From positions 1 through 64,000 of the forward strand of contig JAPDRN010000040.1 in assembly GCA_030247855.1 (NCBI GenBank): a stretch of 64,000 nucleotides of DNA, written 5' to 3'. Below are positions 36,473 to 48,100 of this stretch, piece after piece. This DNA is from Knufia peltigerae. Taxonomy: Eukaryota; Ascomycota; Eurotiomycetes; Chaetothyriales; Trichomeriaceae. Every line of letters starts with the position of its first letter. The stretch's first letter is position 1. The notes under the pieces are model-generated. The model was not told where the DNA came from and did not search any database. It saw only the letters and a program-made list of their open reading frames with translations. The translations under genes and the position numbers were made by a program.

Positions 36473-37040
36473 ATGGCACCGGCAAAGGAACCAAACGAAG
36501 AACTCAAGTTCGTCATGATGTGTATCAAGTACTCGGAGAGTGAATTGAAGCCAAACTTCGAAGAGGTTGCTCGTGAGACTGGAGCGAAGAGTGCAAGCGC
36601 ATGGTGAGTTGCTGACTTTTACTACCACTCACACAACTCTCGCCGGGTTCCACCTTTACTGACCTTTGGATGTCTCTAGCTACCATCGTTTGTGGACCAT
36701 CAAGAAGAAGCTAGGACTCACTGGTTCCGGTCACAAGAAGGGTATCACTGCCTCTGGTTATGCTCCTTCCACCGTTGCTGGCGGTGGTGGTGGAACTCGC
36801 AAACGCAAGACTACAACTGCTTCAAAGGTCAAGGATGAGGATGAGGACGGTGTCGATGATGATGAGCAAGCCGCTGCACCACCCACCAAGAAGAAGCGTA
36901 CCACCAAGAAGGTAGCTGCCGTCAAGCCAGAACCGGAATCTGATGGTGATGATGCTGGAAATGGAGATGATGGAGATGAGTCTGCTACTGTTGCTGATGA
37001 TGATGATGATGACGACGACGACGACGAAGAAGAAGCTTGA
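36473..37040 (+). CDS. paralogue C: Myb-like domain protein with acidic C-terminus
   Basis: Two exons (36473-36603, 36680-37040; 76-nt intron) give 163 residues. The domain runs from ELKFVMMCIKYSESELK (about residue 10) through FEEVARETGAKSASA to the third helix YHRLWTIKKKLGL after the splice (about residues 45-57). It is the closest match to copy E, sharing the KxSES and EVAxExG pattern. The linker has three basic patches (TRKRKTT, TKKKRTTKK and KKLGLTGSGHKK). The protein ends in a run of ten Asp and three Glu before the last Ala. The first exon is short (131 nt) and easily missed by ORF searches. A TATA-like box lies about 200 bases upstream. The function is unknown. Confidence 0.8.
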
Positions 37041-38400
37041 GCTTGAGATGGTGCAGCTGATGAATTCAAGGAATGATGAATGACGAGTCTTCAGATCAGA
37101 ACTACTACTGAGCTGCTACTACTGCTACAGTGGCTAGCCAGTTTAGCTGTATTCCTACTTTGGCAGCTCGAGTGTCTTGCGAAAACAAGAACATGACACA
37201 CACACACACACACAAAAAATACAGAATTGCATTGCAAACCGATAAAATACAGACAGCAATTCAAATCAATACTTGAAACAATGACTCCATAAAGATCCTT
37301 GTCTGTAGATTCGTTATTCTTTTAGTACTGTATAAAGGTAACTGACACTCTTTGGTCCTTTGATAAAGCCTGGACACTGGGGAACTAGTAACTCGGTCAG
37401 TTTTGTCCGGGGTGATACAACTGTGCTGATTCACACTTGGTGTAGGTAATGTTCTTCTGGACATGTGTCATACAGACACCATGGGATACTCACAATCAGG
37501 TAGGTACTCTCTGTAGGTCTTGTTTTTGTGGCCATTCGTCATGCAGACACCATGTGTCACTGGTGCTGTGGTACTCTCTGGTAAAGACTCTGGGTAGAAA
37601 CTATTTTTCTGGGGGTGTTCATCGTGAAAGCACCCTGTCCTGCTCTGTGTGTGTGTTTGTGGCCTCGCCGACACTGGTGGAAAAGCCTGTAGGTTGTGTT
37701 CTTGTCGTGTACTGTCCGAACCTAGCCACGATGCTCTCATGAGTTGCTCTGTAGGCATACAAATCCTTTCCGAATGATCGCTACCTGACCAGGAATTCCC
37801 GATGGCCCTTGTGCATTTAGGCCTTGTCAGGCATTTGCATTGGATAAGGTACCGTGCTTCAGGGTGTCCGCTTTGTAGACATGGAAAAAGTGTCACAGGT
37901 GATCACGAAACGTGGGGATATGGAGGATGAGTTGGAGGATGCTGTGTGCTAGTGTCATCCTTCCCGTGAAAACAGGCACGATACTCCAGGGCGTTCGTCT
38001 TGTAGGTAGCTGGCGGTATTGGATGTGATCGCGACCGTAGAGACAATGAGGACGAGCCAAGGATGTTGCCCTATTGTCGTGTTCTGGTTGAAAATAGGCA
38101 CGATGGATACAGATATCATGCTATACACATTCATGACCATTGAGGACAATCGCGACCGCAATAACAATGACTGTCACTCCTGTTGTGTCCATCGTTGTCG
38201 CACACCCGTCGTCAAAAACGATGCCGATTAGTCATCAGTTGTGCCAAGACACCACCCGTTTTCCGCAACGCCCACTGACGTCAACGTTATATCAAAACCG
38301 TCCACCGCTCACAACGACCTCACAACTTCGTCACGTGCACACCAGCCTCGCCCGAGCCCCCTGTTTGTTCAAGCCTCGTACAACAGCGACAACCACAACA
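37041..38400. other. 1.4-kb spacer between paralogues C and D with decayed repeats
   Basis: This holds the 3' region of C, then imperfect tandem repeats (37440-38170, listed separately), then the leader of D. No intact gene was found. Confidence 0.6.
37440..38170. repeat. two families of decayed tandem repeats
   Basis: In the first part, GTCATACAGACACCATG (37467-37483) recurs as GTCATGCAGACACCATG (37538-37554), and GTACTCTCTG recurs at 37504 and 37571, a period of about 70. In the second part, GAAAACAGGCACGAT (37968-37982) recurs as GAAAATAGGCACGAT (38090-38104), and GTGATCACG at 37899 recurs as GTGATCGCG at 38025, a period of about 122-126. A third partial copy (ATCGCGACCG) follows near 38150. 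Copies are diverged and contain small insertions or deletions. Confidence 0.65.
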
Positions 38401-38975
38401 ATGCCGGCTGGACAACGCCTCGACGCCGAGGGGGTCATCAAGGCCCTCTGCGAGATGATGGCAACGGCGACCGAGTTCCAGGTCGACGTCGCGGCGATGC
38501 AGGCGCATTTTGGCGTCCAGGTGGACCGAACAATGTGAGTACCATTTCTCTATAAGGAATGCTTCTATAACGACCTATACCCTCTATATGGTTCTACGAG
38601 ATTCAAGCTAACCACGACAAACCTAGCCACCGAAAAATCGACAACTTGATAGAGCCATACGGCTACCGCTTCCGCCGCGGCCAGGTCGAGAAGGTGCCTG
38701 AGCCAGTTGAGGACGAGGACGACGATGATGATGACGATGATGACAACGACGACGACGGCGATGAAGATGAAGACATGGAGGACGACGATGACGAAGATGA
38801 TGATGATGACGACGATGATGGTGATGTGGCCGAGGCCCAGGGAGGGGTCGAAGAACAGGCCGGTGGAGGTGCCACCAACGAGGACGTCGATGAGGACATG
38901 GGAGGAGCCAGTGATGATGCTGCCGCTGCCGCTGAGGAAGAGACTGGCGCTGTCTCTATCAAGATCGAAGAGTAG
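38401..38975 (+). CDS. paralogue D: divergent Myb-like domain with very long acidic tail
   Basis: Two exons (38401-38534, 38627-38975; 92-nt intron) give 160 residues. The domain spans about residues 8-60: GVIKALCEMMATATEFQV, then a second helix VAAMQAHFGVQVDR, the splice, and IHRKIDNLIEPYGYRF. It is the most diverged copy and lacks the CIKHS-like motif, but intron position and phase are the same. Nearly all of the remaining 100 residues are acidic, including runs of Asp and an EDEDMEDDDD stretch. No clear basic nuclear signal is visible, unlike the other four. The acidic composition recalls histone-binding or transcription-activation tails; that is composition only. The function is unknown. 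Confidence 0.72.
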
Positions 38976-39374
38976 AGAAGCTGTTTTCTTTTTTTCGCTT
39001 GTTCTACAGCAGCATGCATACCTTCGAGGTATGATAGGGCTTGGAGCCAGAGTGGGGCCTTGAGCCTCAATAGCAATGAGCAAATTGTGTTGAGATTCAG
39101 AATTCAGAGAGGGACGAGTGAGGACATAAGCTTCAAGTTTCACTTTACTTTCCCTCGCGTAATAGAGAGTAGCAAGATCCACCTGACTGGTTGGAAGCTT
39201 CCCCGGAGGGGTAATGAATATGTCGTTCCGCTGATGCATCTCTGTTCATTTTTGACTCTCACCCCAACCCACCCACACCTCTTTGGATCGACAGCTCGAT
39301 CTATCCTCAATCAACTCTTCCACTACAGCTTCATCTTAATCATTCTCCATCATCCATCTACTGCTTATTTCATC
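38976..39374. other. spacer between paralogues D and E
   Basis: This 399-base gap holds the end of D and a pyrimidine-rich leader before E (about 39240-39370). No other feature is seen. Confidence 0.55.
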
Positions 39375-39848
39375 ATGCCTCCAAAGTCTGTTCCAGCAGC
39401 CGGTGCGATGCCCGATCCTCAGTTGCAGTTCCTCTTCTCCGCTCTCAAGCACTCGGAGAGTCTGAAGATCAACTGGGACGAAGTTGCAAAAGAGAATGGT
39501 ATCGGTTATGCTCGCAATGCGTAAGTACACACCTTGAGATTTGTTCTATCATCGACGCTTTTACTGACCCTATGATCTCAATACAGTGCCACCAAATTCA
39601 AGAATTTCGTCGCGAAGCAAGGATTCAAGTACGAAAACAACTCGATCAGCCCTGCCGATGGCACCGCGGTCAAAACTCCCAAGACTACACCTTCCCGCAA
39701 GCGCAAGGTCAAGGATGAGAACGATGGCCAGGAAAAGACTCCCAGCAAGGCACCGAAGAAAAAGGTTGCAAGCGCAGTCAAGAACGAGCCCGTCGACGAC
39801 GACCTCACCGAAGACGATGACCTGGCAGACGTCGAGGATGACGAGTAG
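39375..39848 (+). CDS. paralogue E: Myb-like domain protein, compact
   Basis: Two exons (39375-39520, 39587-39848; 66-nt intron) give 135 residues, the shortest copy. The domain occupies about residues 13-66: PQLQFLFSALKHSESLKINW, then DEVAKENGIGYARNA, the splice, and TKFKNFVAKQGFKYEN. The linker carries two nuclear-type basic patches (SRKRKVKDE and KAPKKKVAS), and the end is acidic (VEDDE). Similarity to C is obvious by eye in the first two helices. It is the best preserved example of the family layout and would be the best query for finding relatives. The function is unknown. Confidence 0.8.
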
Positions 39849-40329
39849 AGTAGTTCAAGGCCTCTGAATTATGCTTTTCCGATCGTGAACTGCAATTCAT
39901 TGGCATCTGACCACGCATAGACTTGTGTTCTATGGTGGTGGTGGACCTGAAGGTCTATTAGCTGGGGGCCCCGATTCGTGGGTTCGGATGGAAGAGAATT
40001 ATGCAACCAAAGCCCAGCGAGATCAAAGAACAACCAATCAATCAATCATTCAGAGCAGTCTTTTCTTGTTGTTTTCCTTCTATCTTCTCCCATCCTCAAT
40101 GTGATACTATAGACTACCATACATTCACAGGCCTTCTACATGTCCTGATAGGGGCTCGGAAGGCCCCGACTTGGCAGGGAAGCGAAATAGAACCCACACC
40201 AGCCTCGGCGCGGATCGCCCGCTAAACATCTTAAGCTCAAGGCCCAAACTTTTTGGAGGCAAAGAAGAATTTCTCCGCATGCGAAAAAGAAACACAAAAT
40301 TCTACATCTCTGTTCGACTCTAATTAGAA
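39849..40329. other. intergenic, no gene
   Basis: This lies between paralogue E and UTP25. A short hairpin-like GGGGCTCGGAAGGCCCC lies near 40150. It does not fit a tRNA. Confidence 0.55.
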
Positions 40330-42648
40330 ATGCCTGTATTCAGAGGCGGGAGAGGTGGCAGAGGTCGCCAATCTGGCGGAAGAGGTCGTGGTGGGGCAAG
40401 AAGACCCGCAACTCAATTGCGAGACACTTTCCAAACCTCACGACTGGGGCAGACAGAGTACGTTGTGCTGGCATTCGTTCAGACTTCATGAACGCCTTTA
40501 CTGATGCGAACCAGGGATGTTGCCTCTCAGGGGCTTTCATCGGCCGAGTCTATAGATGGCGACATCAACGAGAGCGAGGGCCCATCAGAAGAAGTTGGAG
40601 CAAGCCAATCCGGAAGCGAAGACGAAAGCCCCTCTACGAATTCCTATGCCACACTTTTGCATTCATTGAGCACGGGGAGACAGAACAGCGAGCCTGCTAA
40701 GAAAAAGAGAAAGATCGAAGATGGAACCAAACAAGAATCGTCTATTGCCGATGATCATCTGGACGGCACTGCTTCAACTCCAAAGACTGAGGAAGTTTCT
40801 GCTACTGAGGTGCTGGACGAAGAGGTCGAAGCAGACGAAGAAGGCGACGATCCAGCCACCAATGCCGACTCTGATGACGAGGACAGCCTTCTAAAGGATC
40901 CCTTTGAGAGACATTACAGTGCCGTGGTCGAGCAAGATCTGAAGGATGCAGCGCAGCGGGTTGAACAGAAGGATTGGCAGTCGCAGGCTGTGCTGATAGG
41001 GGATGATGTTCGAAAGACCACAACCTCGCTCAAAGACCGGCCGATACCAGCGACCAAGTTCAGAGGCTTCAAAGATCTCCGTTTGAAGCGACGACTTCTC
41101 GAGACTGGGACCATGCTTGCTTCTTCGTTATCCTCGGACGAGAAAGACCTGGCCAACGCCATGTTCAACTATACCGACATTGTCGACGGCAACCGCACAC
41201 TCAAAAACTCGTCCCGGCTTCGTGAGATATCCGCCCTGCATGCTCTCAACCATGTCTTCAAGACTCGCGATCGTATTCTCAAGAACAATGCCAAAATCAG
41301 CTCCAGCAGCGAGACTCTCGATCTGCGCGACCAAGGCTTCACCCGCCCGAAGGTCCTGATCATCGTCCCGACAAAGCAAGCTTGTGTACGTCTCGTAGAC
41401 AGCGTCGTCAAGTTCTGCGAGCCGGATCAACAGGAGAACAAGTCTCGCTTCCTCGAGACCTACTCCCACGAGGACGGCGACGAGTGGGCCGACAAGCCCG
41501 ACGACTTTCGGGCCCTGTTTGGCGGGAACCACGAAGAAGATTTCCGCATCGGTCTCAAGTTCACCCGCAAGACGATCAAGTACTTTTCCGGTTTCTACAA
41601 CTCGGACATCATCGTCGGCTCGCCCCTGGGGCTGATGCGGACCATCACCACGGGCGGCGGCGGCGACGGGGGACCCAACAAGGACGGCAACAAGAAAAAG
41701 GCGCACGACGCAGACTTTCTGTCCTCGATCGAGGTGGTGGTCGTGGACCACGCCAACGCGCTGCAGATGCAGAACTGGCAGCACGTCGATTACGTCTTTT
41801 CGCAGCTCAACCTGCTCCCCAAGGAGTCGCACGGCTGTGACTTTTCGCGCGTCCGCCACTGGTACCTCGACGGCCAGGCCAAGTATCTCCGCCAGACCGT
41901 CATCCTGTCCGACTTTTTGACGCCCGAGGTCAACTCGCTCGCGACGTCCCATTTGTTCAACGTGGCGGGCCGGGTGAAATACCTCCCCACGTACCCTGGG
42001 GCCATGCTGGGAGTCAACTCGATTCTGCCCGTCAGCGTCCCTCAGACGTTCTTGCGCGTCGACTCGCCCAACCCACTCGCCGACGCGGACGGTCGGTTCA
42101 AGTTCTTCACGACGACCATCCTGCCGCCGCTGGTGCGCAACGCAAAAGCCCAAAAGGGGACCCTGTTGTACACGACGAGCTACGCCGACTTCGTGAGGTT
42201 GAGGAACCACCTCGCCACGAGCCCCGACGCCGCCAACCTCTCTTTCGGCAGCGTGAGCGAGTACTCCCCGGTCAAGGAGGTGCTGCGAGCCCGTTCGCAT
42301 TTCTTGTCGGGCCGCCACGCGCTGTTGCTGTACTCGGAGCGAGCCCATCACCACTTTCGCTACCGGATCAAGGGCGTCCGCCGCGTCATTTTCTACAACG
42401 TCCCCGAGAACCCGGTCTTTTGGACAGAGGTCGTGGGTCTGCTGGGTATCACCATGGATGCAGATACAAAGGGCGGCGGCGGCGGCGGCGGCAGAGGGAC
42501 ATCCGGTAACAGTACCACCAGTACCAAAGGCGCGGTTCGTGCCTTGTTCTCCAAATGGGACGCCATGAAACTCGAAAGGATTGTCGGCACCGAGAGGGTC
42601 GGGAGATTGATTCATGACCGAGGAGGTGACACTTTTGACTTTGTCTGA
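40330..42648 (+). CDS. utp25: U3 snoRNA-associated protein 25 (Utp25)
   Basis: Two exons (40330-40457, 40515-42648; 57-nt intron) give 753 residues. Utp25 belongs to the small-subunit processome and acts in 18S rRNA maturation in the nucleolus; the animal relative is digestive organ expansion factor. The N-terminus is an RGG-like tract (FRGGRGGRGRQSGGRGRG), followed by a long acidic region. The UTP25 domain begins near residue 200 and contains PKVLIIVPTKQACVRLVDSV, KYFSGFYNSDIIVGSPLGLM and the C-terminal RVIFYNVPENPVFWTEV. The fold is helicase-like without working ATPase motifs, as is known for the family. A Gly run lies near residue 690. Strong third-position GC produces a 495-codon antisense open frame. 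It is convergent with KIN17. Confidence 0.95.
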
Positions 42649-42947
42649 GGAGAAATTGTCCCGCGGAGTACCTGGTATCTAGAATCTCGTATCTATCACC
42701 TAGGTACGGACGTATAGTTGACTGTGTGCCTCTACTCCGTATCCGAACAAGCCAATGTTGGCGGCCGTACTGGTCCCCATACTGGTCCTTTTCGGATAGC
42801 AAGTGAATTACGGTACTGGCAGTAATGGAATGAGAGAAAAAAAAACAATTCGAGTCATGCAAATCATTATCATTATACAAGGTGAATATATATCGTCTCG
42901 GCCACAATTACAACATGTCGTACGTGCCAGCACACACAAACATGGTC
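42649..42947. other. convergent 3' region, UTP25 / KIN17
   Basis: This 299-base gap contains one TACTCCGTA motif at 42733-42741 and no gene. Confidence 0.6.
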
Positions 42948-44171
42948 TTACGAAACACGTTGTTTCTTAAAGACGTTTGAGCCTGGCTTAACCCCACCAC
43001 CACCGGCTTCACGTTGGCGCTTTCGCTCCATCTCTTCCTTCATTATCCGTTCTGCTTCACTCATGGGTCTTGATGGGGCCAGTGTCGTGGCCTTCTTAGG
43101 ACCAGCCAAAGCATTCTTTTTTGACGCAGCTGCGAAAACATTCTTTGGTCGAGTCGCTGATGAGCCAAAGGATAGCGAGACCGGTTGCTTCGCTGCCGTT
43201 GGTATGTTGCCATCTTTGTTCCCGGAGCCAGTAGGCCCTTCCGAAGCAGGAGGGTGTCGTTCGGCAGCGGCTGATAAATCTGAGGCAGTGTCTACTACCG
43301 CCGTTGCCTTTTTTTTGTCGGATGTGGTGGCATCGTCCTTGTCCGAGAGAGGAGGGGTAGGAGGTTGCTGTCCTTCCACCGCCGGAGGTGACTTCTTCGA
43401 ACCAAAATTCAAGACGATCTTCTCTCCATCCTTGCGTTTGATTCCTTCCCCCTCTCCTGCATGTTCCGCATCCTCGGTCTCCGCGCCCTCTTCATTGTCT
43501 TCTTCTTCTTCGCTGCCATGTCTTTTCTCTTGACGCTTCGCTTTTCGGATCTGCTCCTGTATCATCCTCTGTTCTCGCTCCTCGTCGCCCCGATCTTGTC
43601 GCTCTCTCTTCTTAAGAGCCTCTTGCCGCCGCAGCGCTTCTGGGCTGTTGTCAATCCAGCTGATGGTCAGAGCACTGGCGCCAATCTTGGTTTCATTCTT
43701 CTCATCTTCATCCACTCTGCAGATGCCTTCCCTACCCAGATATTTCGCAAATTCCGTCAAACTAGGCCATTTGGTGGCGTTCATGTGTATGTGGCTTTTG
43801 TTGGAGATGTATTCTTGGTAGAAGTGATTGATGTTGACCTTCTTCTCTCCATGGCCGGTCCGTAGTAACTGTATAAAGTCTCGGAGAAATTGCCGTGAAT
43901 AGTCATTGATTGCTTTCTTGGGGTCTTCGCCGATGATTTGCATTTGTCGGATGTGCGATTCGGAGGCGACATGGCATTTGAAACCTACAAAAAGAGAAGA
44001 CCGGGTTAGTTACGTGAATGAAGGCAAAGCCAAGGTTTGAAGTCATGACTGACCGTTCTCATCGCGCATCTGTCTTTGACATGCTTGACAGTACCATCGC
44101 AACCGTTGAAGTCCTTTCGACTTCATCTGGTTGGCGATGTACTTCGTCGATCCAACTTCGGCTCGAGGCAT
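42948..44171 (-). CDS. kin17: DNA/RNA-binding protein KIN17
   Basis: Two exons (44171-44054, 43984-42948; 69-nt intron) give 384 residues. KIN17 is a conserved nuclear zinc-finger protein linked to DNA replication, repair and RNA processing. The N-terminal zinc finger uses Cys28, Cys31, His44 and His50 (RWYCQACQRQM, then FKCHVASESH); the intron falls inside it. A winged-helix domain follows, including HFYQEYISNKSHIHMNATKW and FAKYLGREGICRVDEDE. A charged coiled region (about residues 155-195) with KKRERQDRGDEEREQRM comes next. The fungal C-terminus is short and disordered, and it lacks the SH3/KOW-like pair of the animal protein. Confidence 0.94.
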
Positions 44172-47100
44172 CTTTGCGTTGGTCTGGAAGATTATTGAAA
44201 AGAAAAGAGAGAGAGAGAGAGAGAAAGTGAAGTCGTAGCGAAGCGCGCAAACAATTCTTTCGTAGAATGAATCGTTGGGTTGTTACTCGGTATAGAAGTT
44301 GAAATACTCGATGTTTGCGACCGTCGCAGGCAACTTGTACTTACTCGTAGAAAGTCGCTGGGGTGGCAATTGCCAAGATCTGCAAGGCTGTATCACGTGA
44401 TGCACAGCCTCGTTGGTTGATCTTAGGCGCGTCTTTCGCTTATCTCCAACTTCCCTCAACATTGTACTCTTCGCCACGCCCTGATGGCTTTACAGAAAAG
44501 TGTCTAACAGCAAGTAACATAGTCCTCTGAGGAGTACTCGCTACATTGATCAGATAGTCAATGCGTACACCAACAAAGAAAAGGTATTATCGTCCATTGG
44601 AGTCACTAGCTCGCCGACCCGCGAAACACCGACTGTGGTTTTTGTTATCACCAGGCGTTGAAAGGCATTCTGCCCCCTCAAATCTTGTATACCAAGATAT
44701 CATCTTAGTGGAAAGTCTCCCAGACACTTGCCCTATTTATCAAGAGCCACGAAAAAGGATTTGATTGTAAGAGCAAGCTCATCCAGACTCGTTCTGGCGT
44801 TTACAACATAGCTCTGATGGACTGTGAATGATTTGAGCAGCATCTCAAGGGATACTTCTGATGACAAAGTTAAGAAGCCCCTGACTGCCTTTTTATATCA
44901 TCCAACTGAAGGGAGTTCCCGGTTCTGACGAACTACCGTCGAGGCGTGCCAAACTATCTGAGGAATTGCAGACTTTAAAGAATTTCAGGTCGACACGTAC
45001 GGCAGTGCTCAGCCCTCCAAGATTAAAACCTCTACTGAATCCATCACGATTGCAGGCCACCCAATGTCAAGGACTTGAAGATTCGCGTTGTATTATATTC
45101 GGCTCCTCTGCTCAAATATGACCCTGAGAGACATATGCCTATCATCTCGTGGACGATCCCGACGTCAGCCTGCCGGTTACCCACAGAAAATTCTAGGAAT
45201 AAACACTCTTGCTCCTGGCTTTAGACGCTCTACATTTGAATTGCCAATTGTGCCGAAGATGGTCCCGGCCGCCATGACAATGACGAGGAGAAGTAAGCAA
45301 AATGACATATTGGTTACATCTGCGGACCCTATCACTTAACCAGTGATACTTCTGACCAAAACCCATTTATGAAAAGAGCATGTTGCACTGATTTGAAAAG
45401 TTTGCAAGTACAGTCAACTAGGGGCTTATTGTGGGCAGGAAATGGGTCACTGACATGACAATGGAGATCACATGTTAAACACTGTTCCAGCAAGTGGCAC
45501 TGCTACGCAATGGCTATAATTAATTTTTTGTGCTCATGTCTCAAAAATTTGTGCTCACCAAGGGCTGAGCGTTATCTACGGCGTTGCAGCTTCACCCCTG
45601 CAGTGTAACAGCCTCTTTAAGCCGACGATCACTGCCAGTACGCGTTCCTTGGTGGGGAGAGTACGATCAACTCCCTGTTCTAGTGGCCGGGTCATGCTGC
45701 CATAGAACCAGGCTCAAATACAGGAGATGTGAGTAACTTGGGTCTTATCCTAGCTGAAAGTGCTCTCAAAACGTAAAGGCTGTTAATGCCAGCCTTGGAA
45801 ATGCAATCATATTACGGGATGTCATGGCCAAGGCTTGTTCATTTTTATCGGATTGTTTTCATCACATAGATTCTCAATTGCCTTCCTTCGGCTTGGGTGT
45901 GTCCGTGTCCACATGAGATCTCAAACAAAACCGGTGTCAAGGTCAGACACCTCTCAACTGCGGAAGGGAGCGGGTGTCAAATCCAGAGTGTTGGATATCA
46001 AAGTGGATCGGCGGCCCGTTGTGATCAGAGCTGTCAGTTTGTTTGCTGAGTGAACTTGTTATCCGAAGAAACATGATAAGCAGGGGTACGAGCCGCGTTC
46101 CGTTGGATTAGTGGGCGCCATGCACCTGGGATGCAGGCACTTTTGGCGAATGTGGCTGTTGGAGGCGTCGAAGCGTGATGGGAACTTCTCTGGGCCCTTG
46201 TTTTGTTGGTAACTGGATCTGAAAGCTCTTCTGCGAGTATCCATACCCGTTACAGGTGGTTCGGTGTGTCGGCGAGGACCAGGACATGGGTTGTTGGTTG
46301 TTGGTTGTTGGGGGCCATACGAGTACGAATAGCGATGTCCACCAGCTGAGGTTGACATCCACCCCTTTCGTTTAGTACTGTACAGCAACGAGCCTAATTC
46401 TAGCGAGTCTTGACCGGTGCTTGTTGTTCCATACGGGCTACGGATACAACATCTAGCGATATCCGTTCATCGTGCTGTCAGGGATCGGGCATCCCTCCTC
46501 GTTCAGCACTGTGCACGTATCTTTCCGTACAATTCTCCGGGCGCTTGATGTTTGCTCCGGGTTGATCTTGGCGTCGCTACCAAGTTTGTTCCAACGTCCC
46601 ACCATTCTCTCTCTTCTCACCAACGGCATCCCTGCCTTTTGACCAACTGCCTGCATGCCTGTCACTTCCAGCAAAACAAATCTCACGCCTTGCGATACGA
46701 GTATACACTCTCCAATCTCTAGCAGGCGACCCCCTTACCCTGCAGGAACCGCTTCGCTCCTGCATGCATCGAAGCTGAATCCCTGGGCGAAATTTTCCCA
46801 CAGCCTCAATGGACATCCACTCGCTCGCCACAAGTCATCCGATGGCTTTGGCGATCACATATGCCGTCGTTACTTTGTTGAGCCCAATCACTAATCAGCG
46901 CACTCTTGCGATTCGATCACAACCCGTATTCGCTAATCGCTGCACTGTTCTGCAACAACATGTGCTTGTGGTGCCGACAAACAACTTGTGGTCAACGTAA
47001 TTAACGTGTCAGATTCTGTCTATATACCCAATATGTGTGGTTTGATGGAGTAATCATGGTTACCAGAAAACATCGCTTGACAGGGAGTTGGGCAGCAATC

Positions 47101-48100
47101 TCATCGGGGCCATCCTTTTGTGCACAGTGACGACTATGTGCTAAAGAGTTCCATGGCCACGTTTACGAATTCTGGGAGGTCCAGTTTTCTATGCAAGTTT
47201 TAGCTTTTCACGGTCCAGTCCCTCGATCACCATTGGGGGATTGCGATATAACCCATGCTTCTGGTGTATCCTTTGATCGCCCTCCATCACCCCTGTTCGC
47301 AGCAAACCGCCGAGATAACGAGACCCAGAAAGAGGGTGGTGTGCCAAATTTGCATATGCTCAGCCTTGTGGCACTCCTCACTGGCCTCAGTCTAACCATC
47401 CAACTCAATCAGTTCTTCGTGTTTGGGCCGGTATGCCGTTGCAACAGGGTGGTCTCCTTTGCTAGATGATTCTCCGCTCCCAACATATCGTCTTGTGTTT
47501 TTCTGCCTTGCGGGACGAATCCTTGCTATGCCTCTGTCTTGGATACGATTGATCATGCCTGCTGCGAAGGTGGGTGGGCAATCCATGTGACGCCTTCCAA
47601 ATCAAGAGAATCTATCTCCTGTGGCGTTCGTATACGAGCTGTGCCCAGCAGTGTCGATTCTCCTATCGAATAACCACAGATGGAACTCGCCGTCATGCAT
47701 AAGCCTCACCGTCCTTGCAAGCAATATGCAGCCTACGGCTTATCATGTCTCATCTGCCACTCCACCTGCATGGAATAGTGTGATGAGCGTTGCGCCTTTG
47801 AGGGTCTCGAAGTCATGGCCTCCACGAAGAGCGACTGTGCTCGTCCCAGCCAACCCAGCTTTTCGTGGGCGGAGTTGATGTGATGCAGACGAAGAGGTAG
47901 GCCACCCCCGGATCACGCAGGCCTGGGATAGTACTCGTTTCCCTTCGAGTTCCTGATGCTCTTCTCTTTATCTCATTTTCTACATCCCTAGCTTGCGTCC
48001 TAAACCCTCATTGTCTTCCATTGCCCTCGGGGCTGCTCACATTCGTTTCACTACCTCACTCGCTCTCCATAGGTCCTTCGTTATTCTTCTTGTCTTCGCA
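44172..48100. other. 3.9-kb region between KIN17 and glucan synthase
   Basis: No intact gene was found. The first part holds the KIN17 promoter and a GA run near 44208-44226. Pieces of protein-like reading are scattered in several frames at about 44880-45345 (listed separately). The last kilobase is probably the promoter and leader of the glucan synthase gene. Confidence 0.5.
44880..45345 (+). pseudogene. possible gene relic, frameshifted
   Basis: Protein-like stretches occur in succession but in different frames: DELPSRRAKLSEELQTLKNF (about 44930-44990), then DTYGSAQPSKIKTSTESIT (about 44994-45050), then NVKDLKIRVVLYSAPLLKYD (about 45064-45123). I do not recognise the family. The pattern fits an old coding sequence disrupted by small insertions or deletions, but chance is not excluded. 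Confidence 0.22.

Noticed and set aside
40140..40230. Hairpin GGGGCTCGGAAGGCCCC considered as tRNA or snRNA
   Set aside because: A single stem only, with no cloverleaf and no known RNA motif.
41128..42615. 495-codon open frame antisense to UTP25
   Set aside because: Codon-position shadow: strong GC at third positions of UTP25 removes stops on the other strand, and the translation has no family features.
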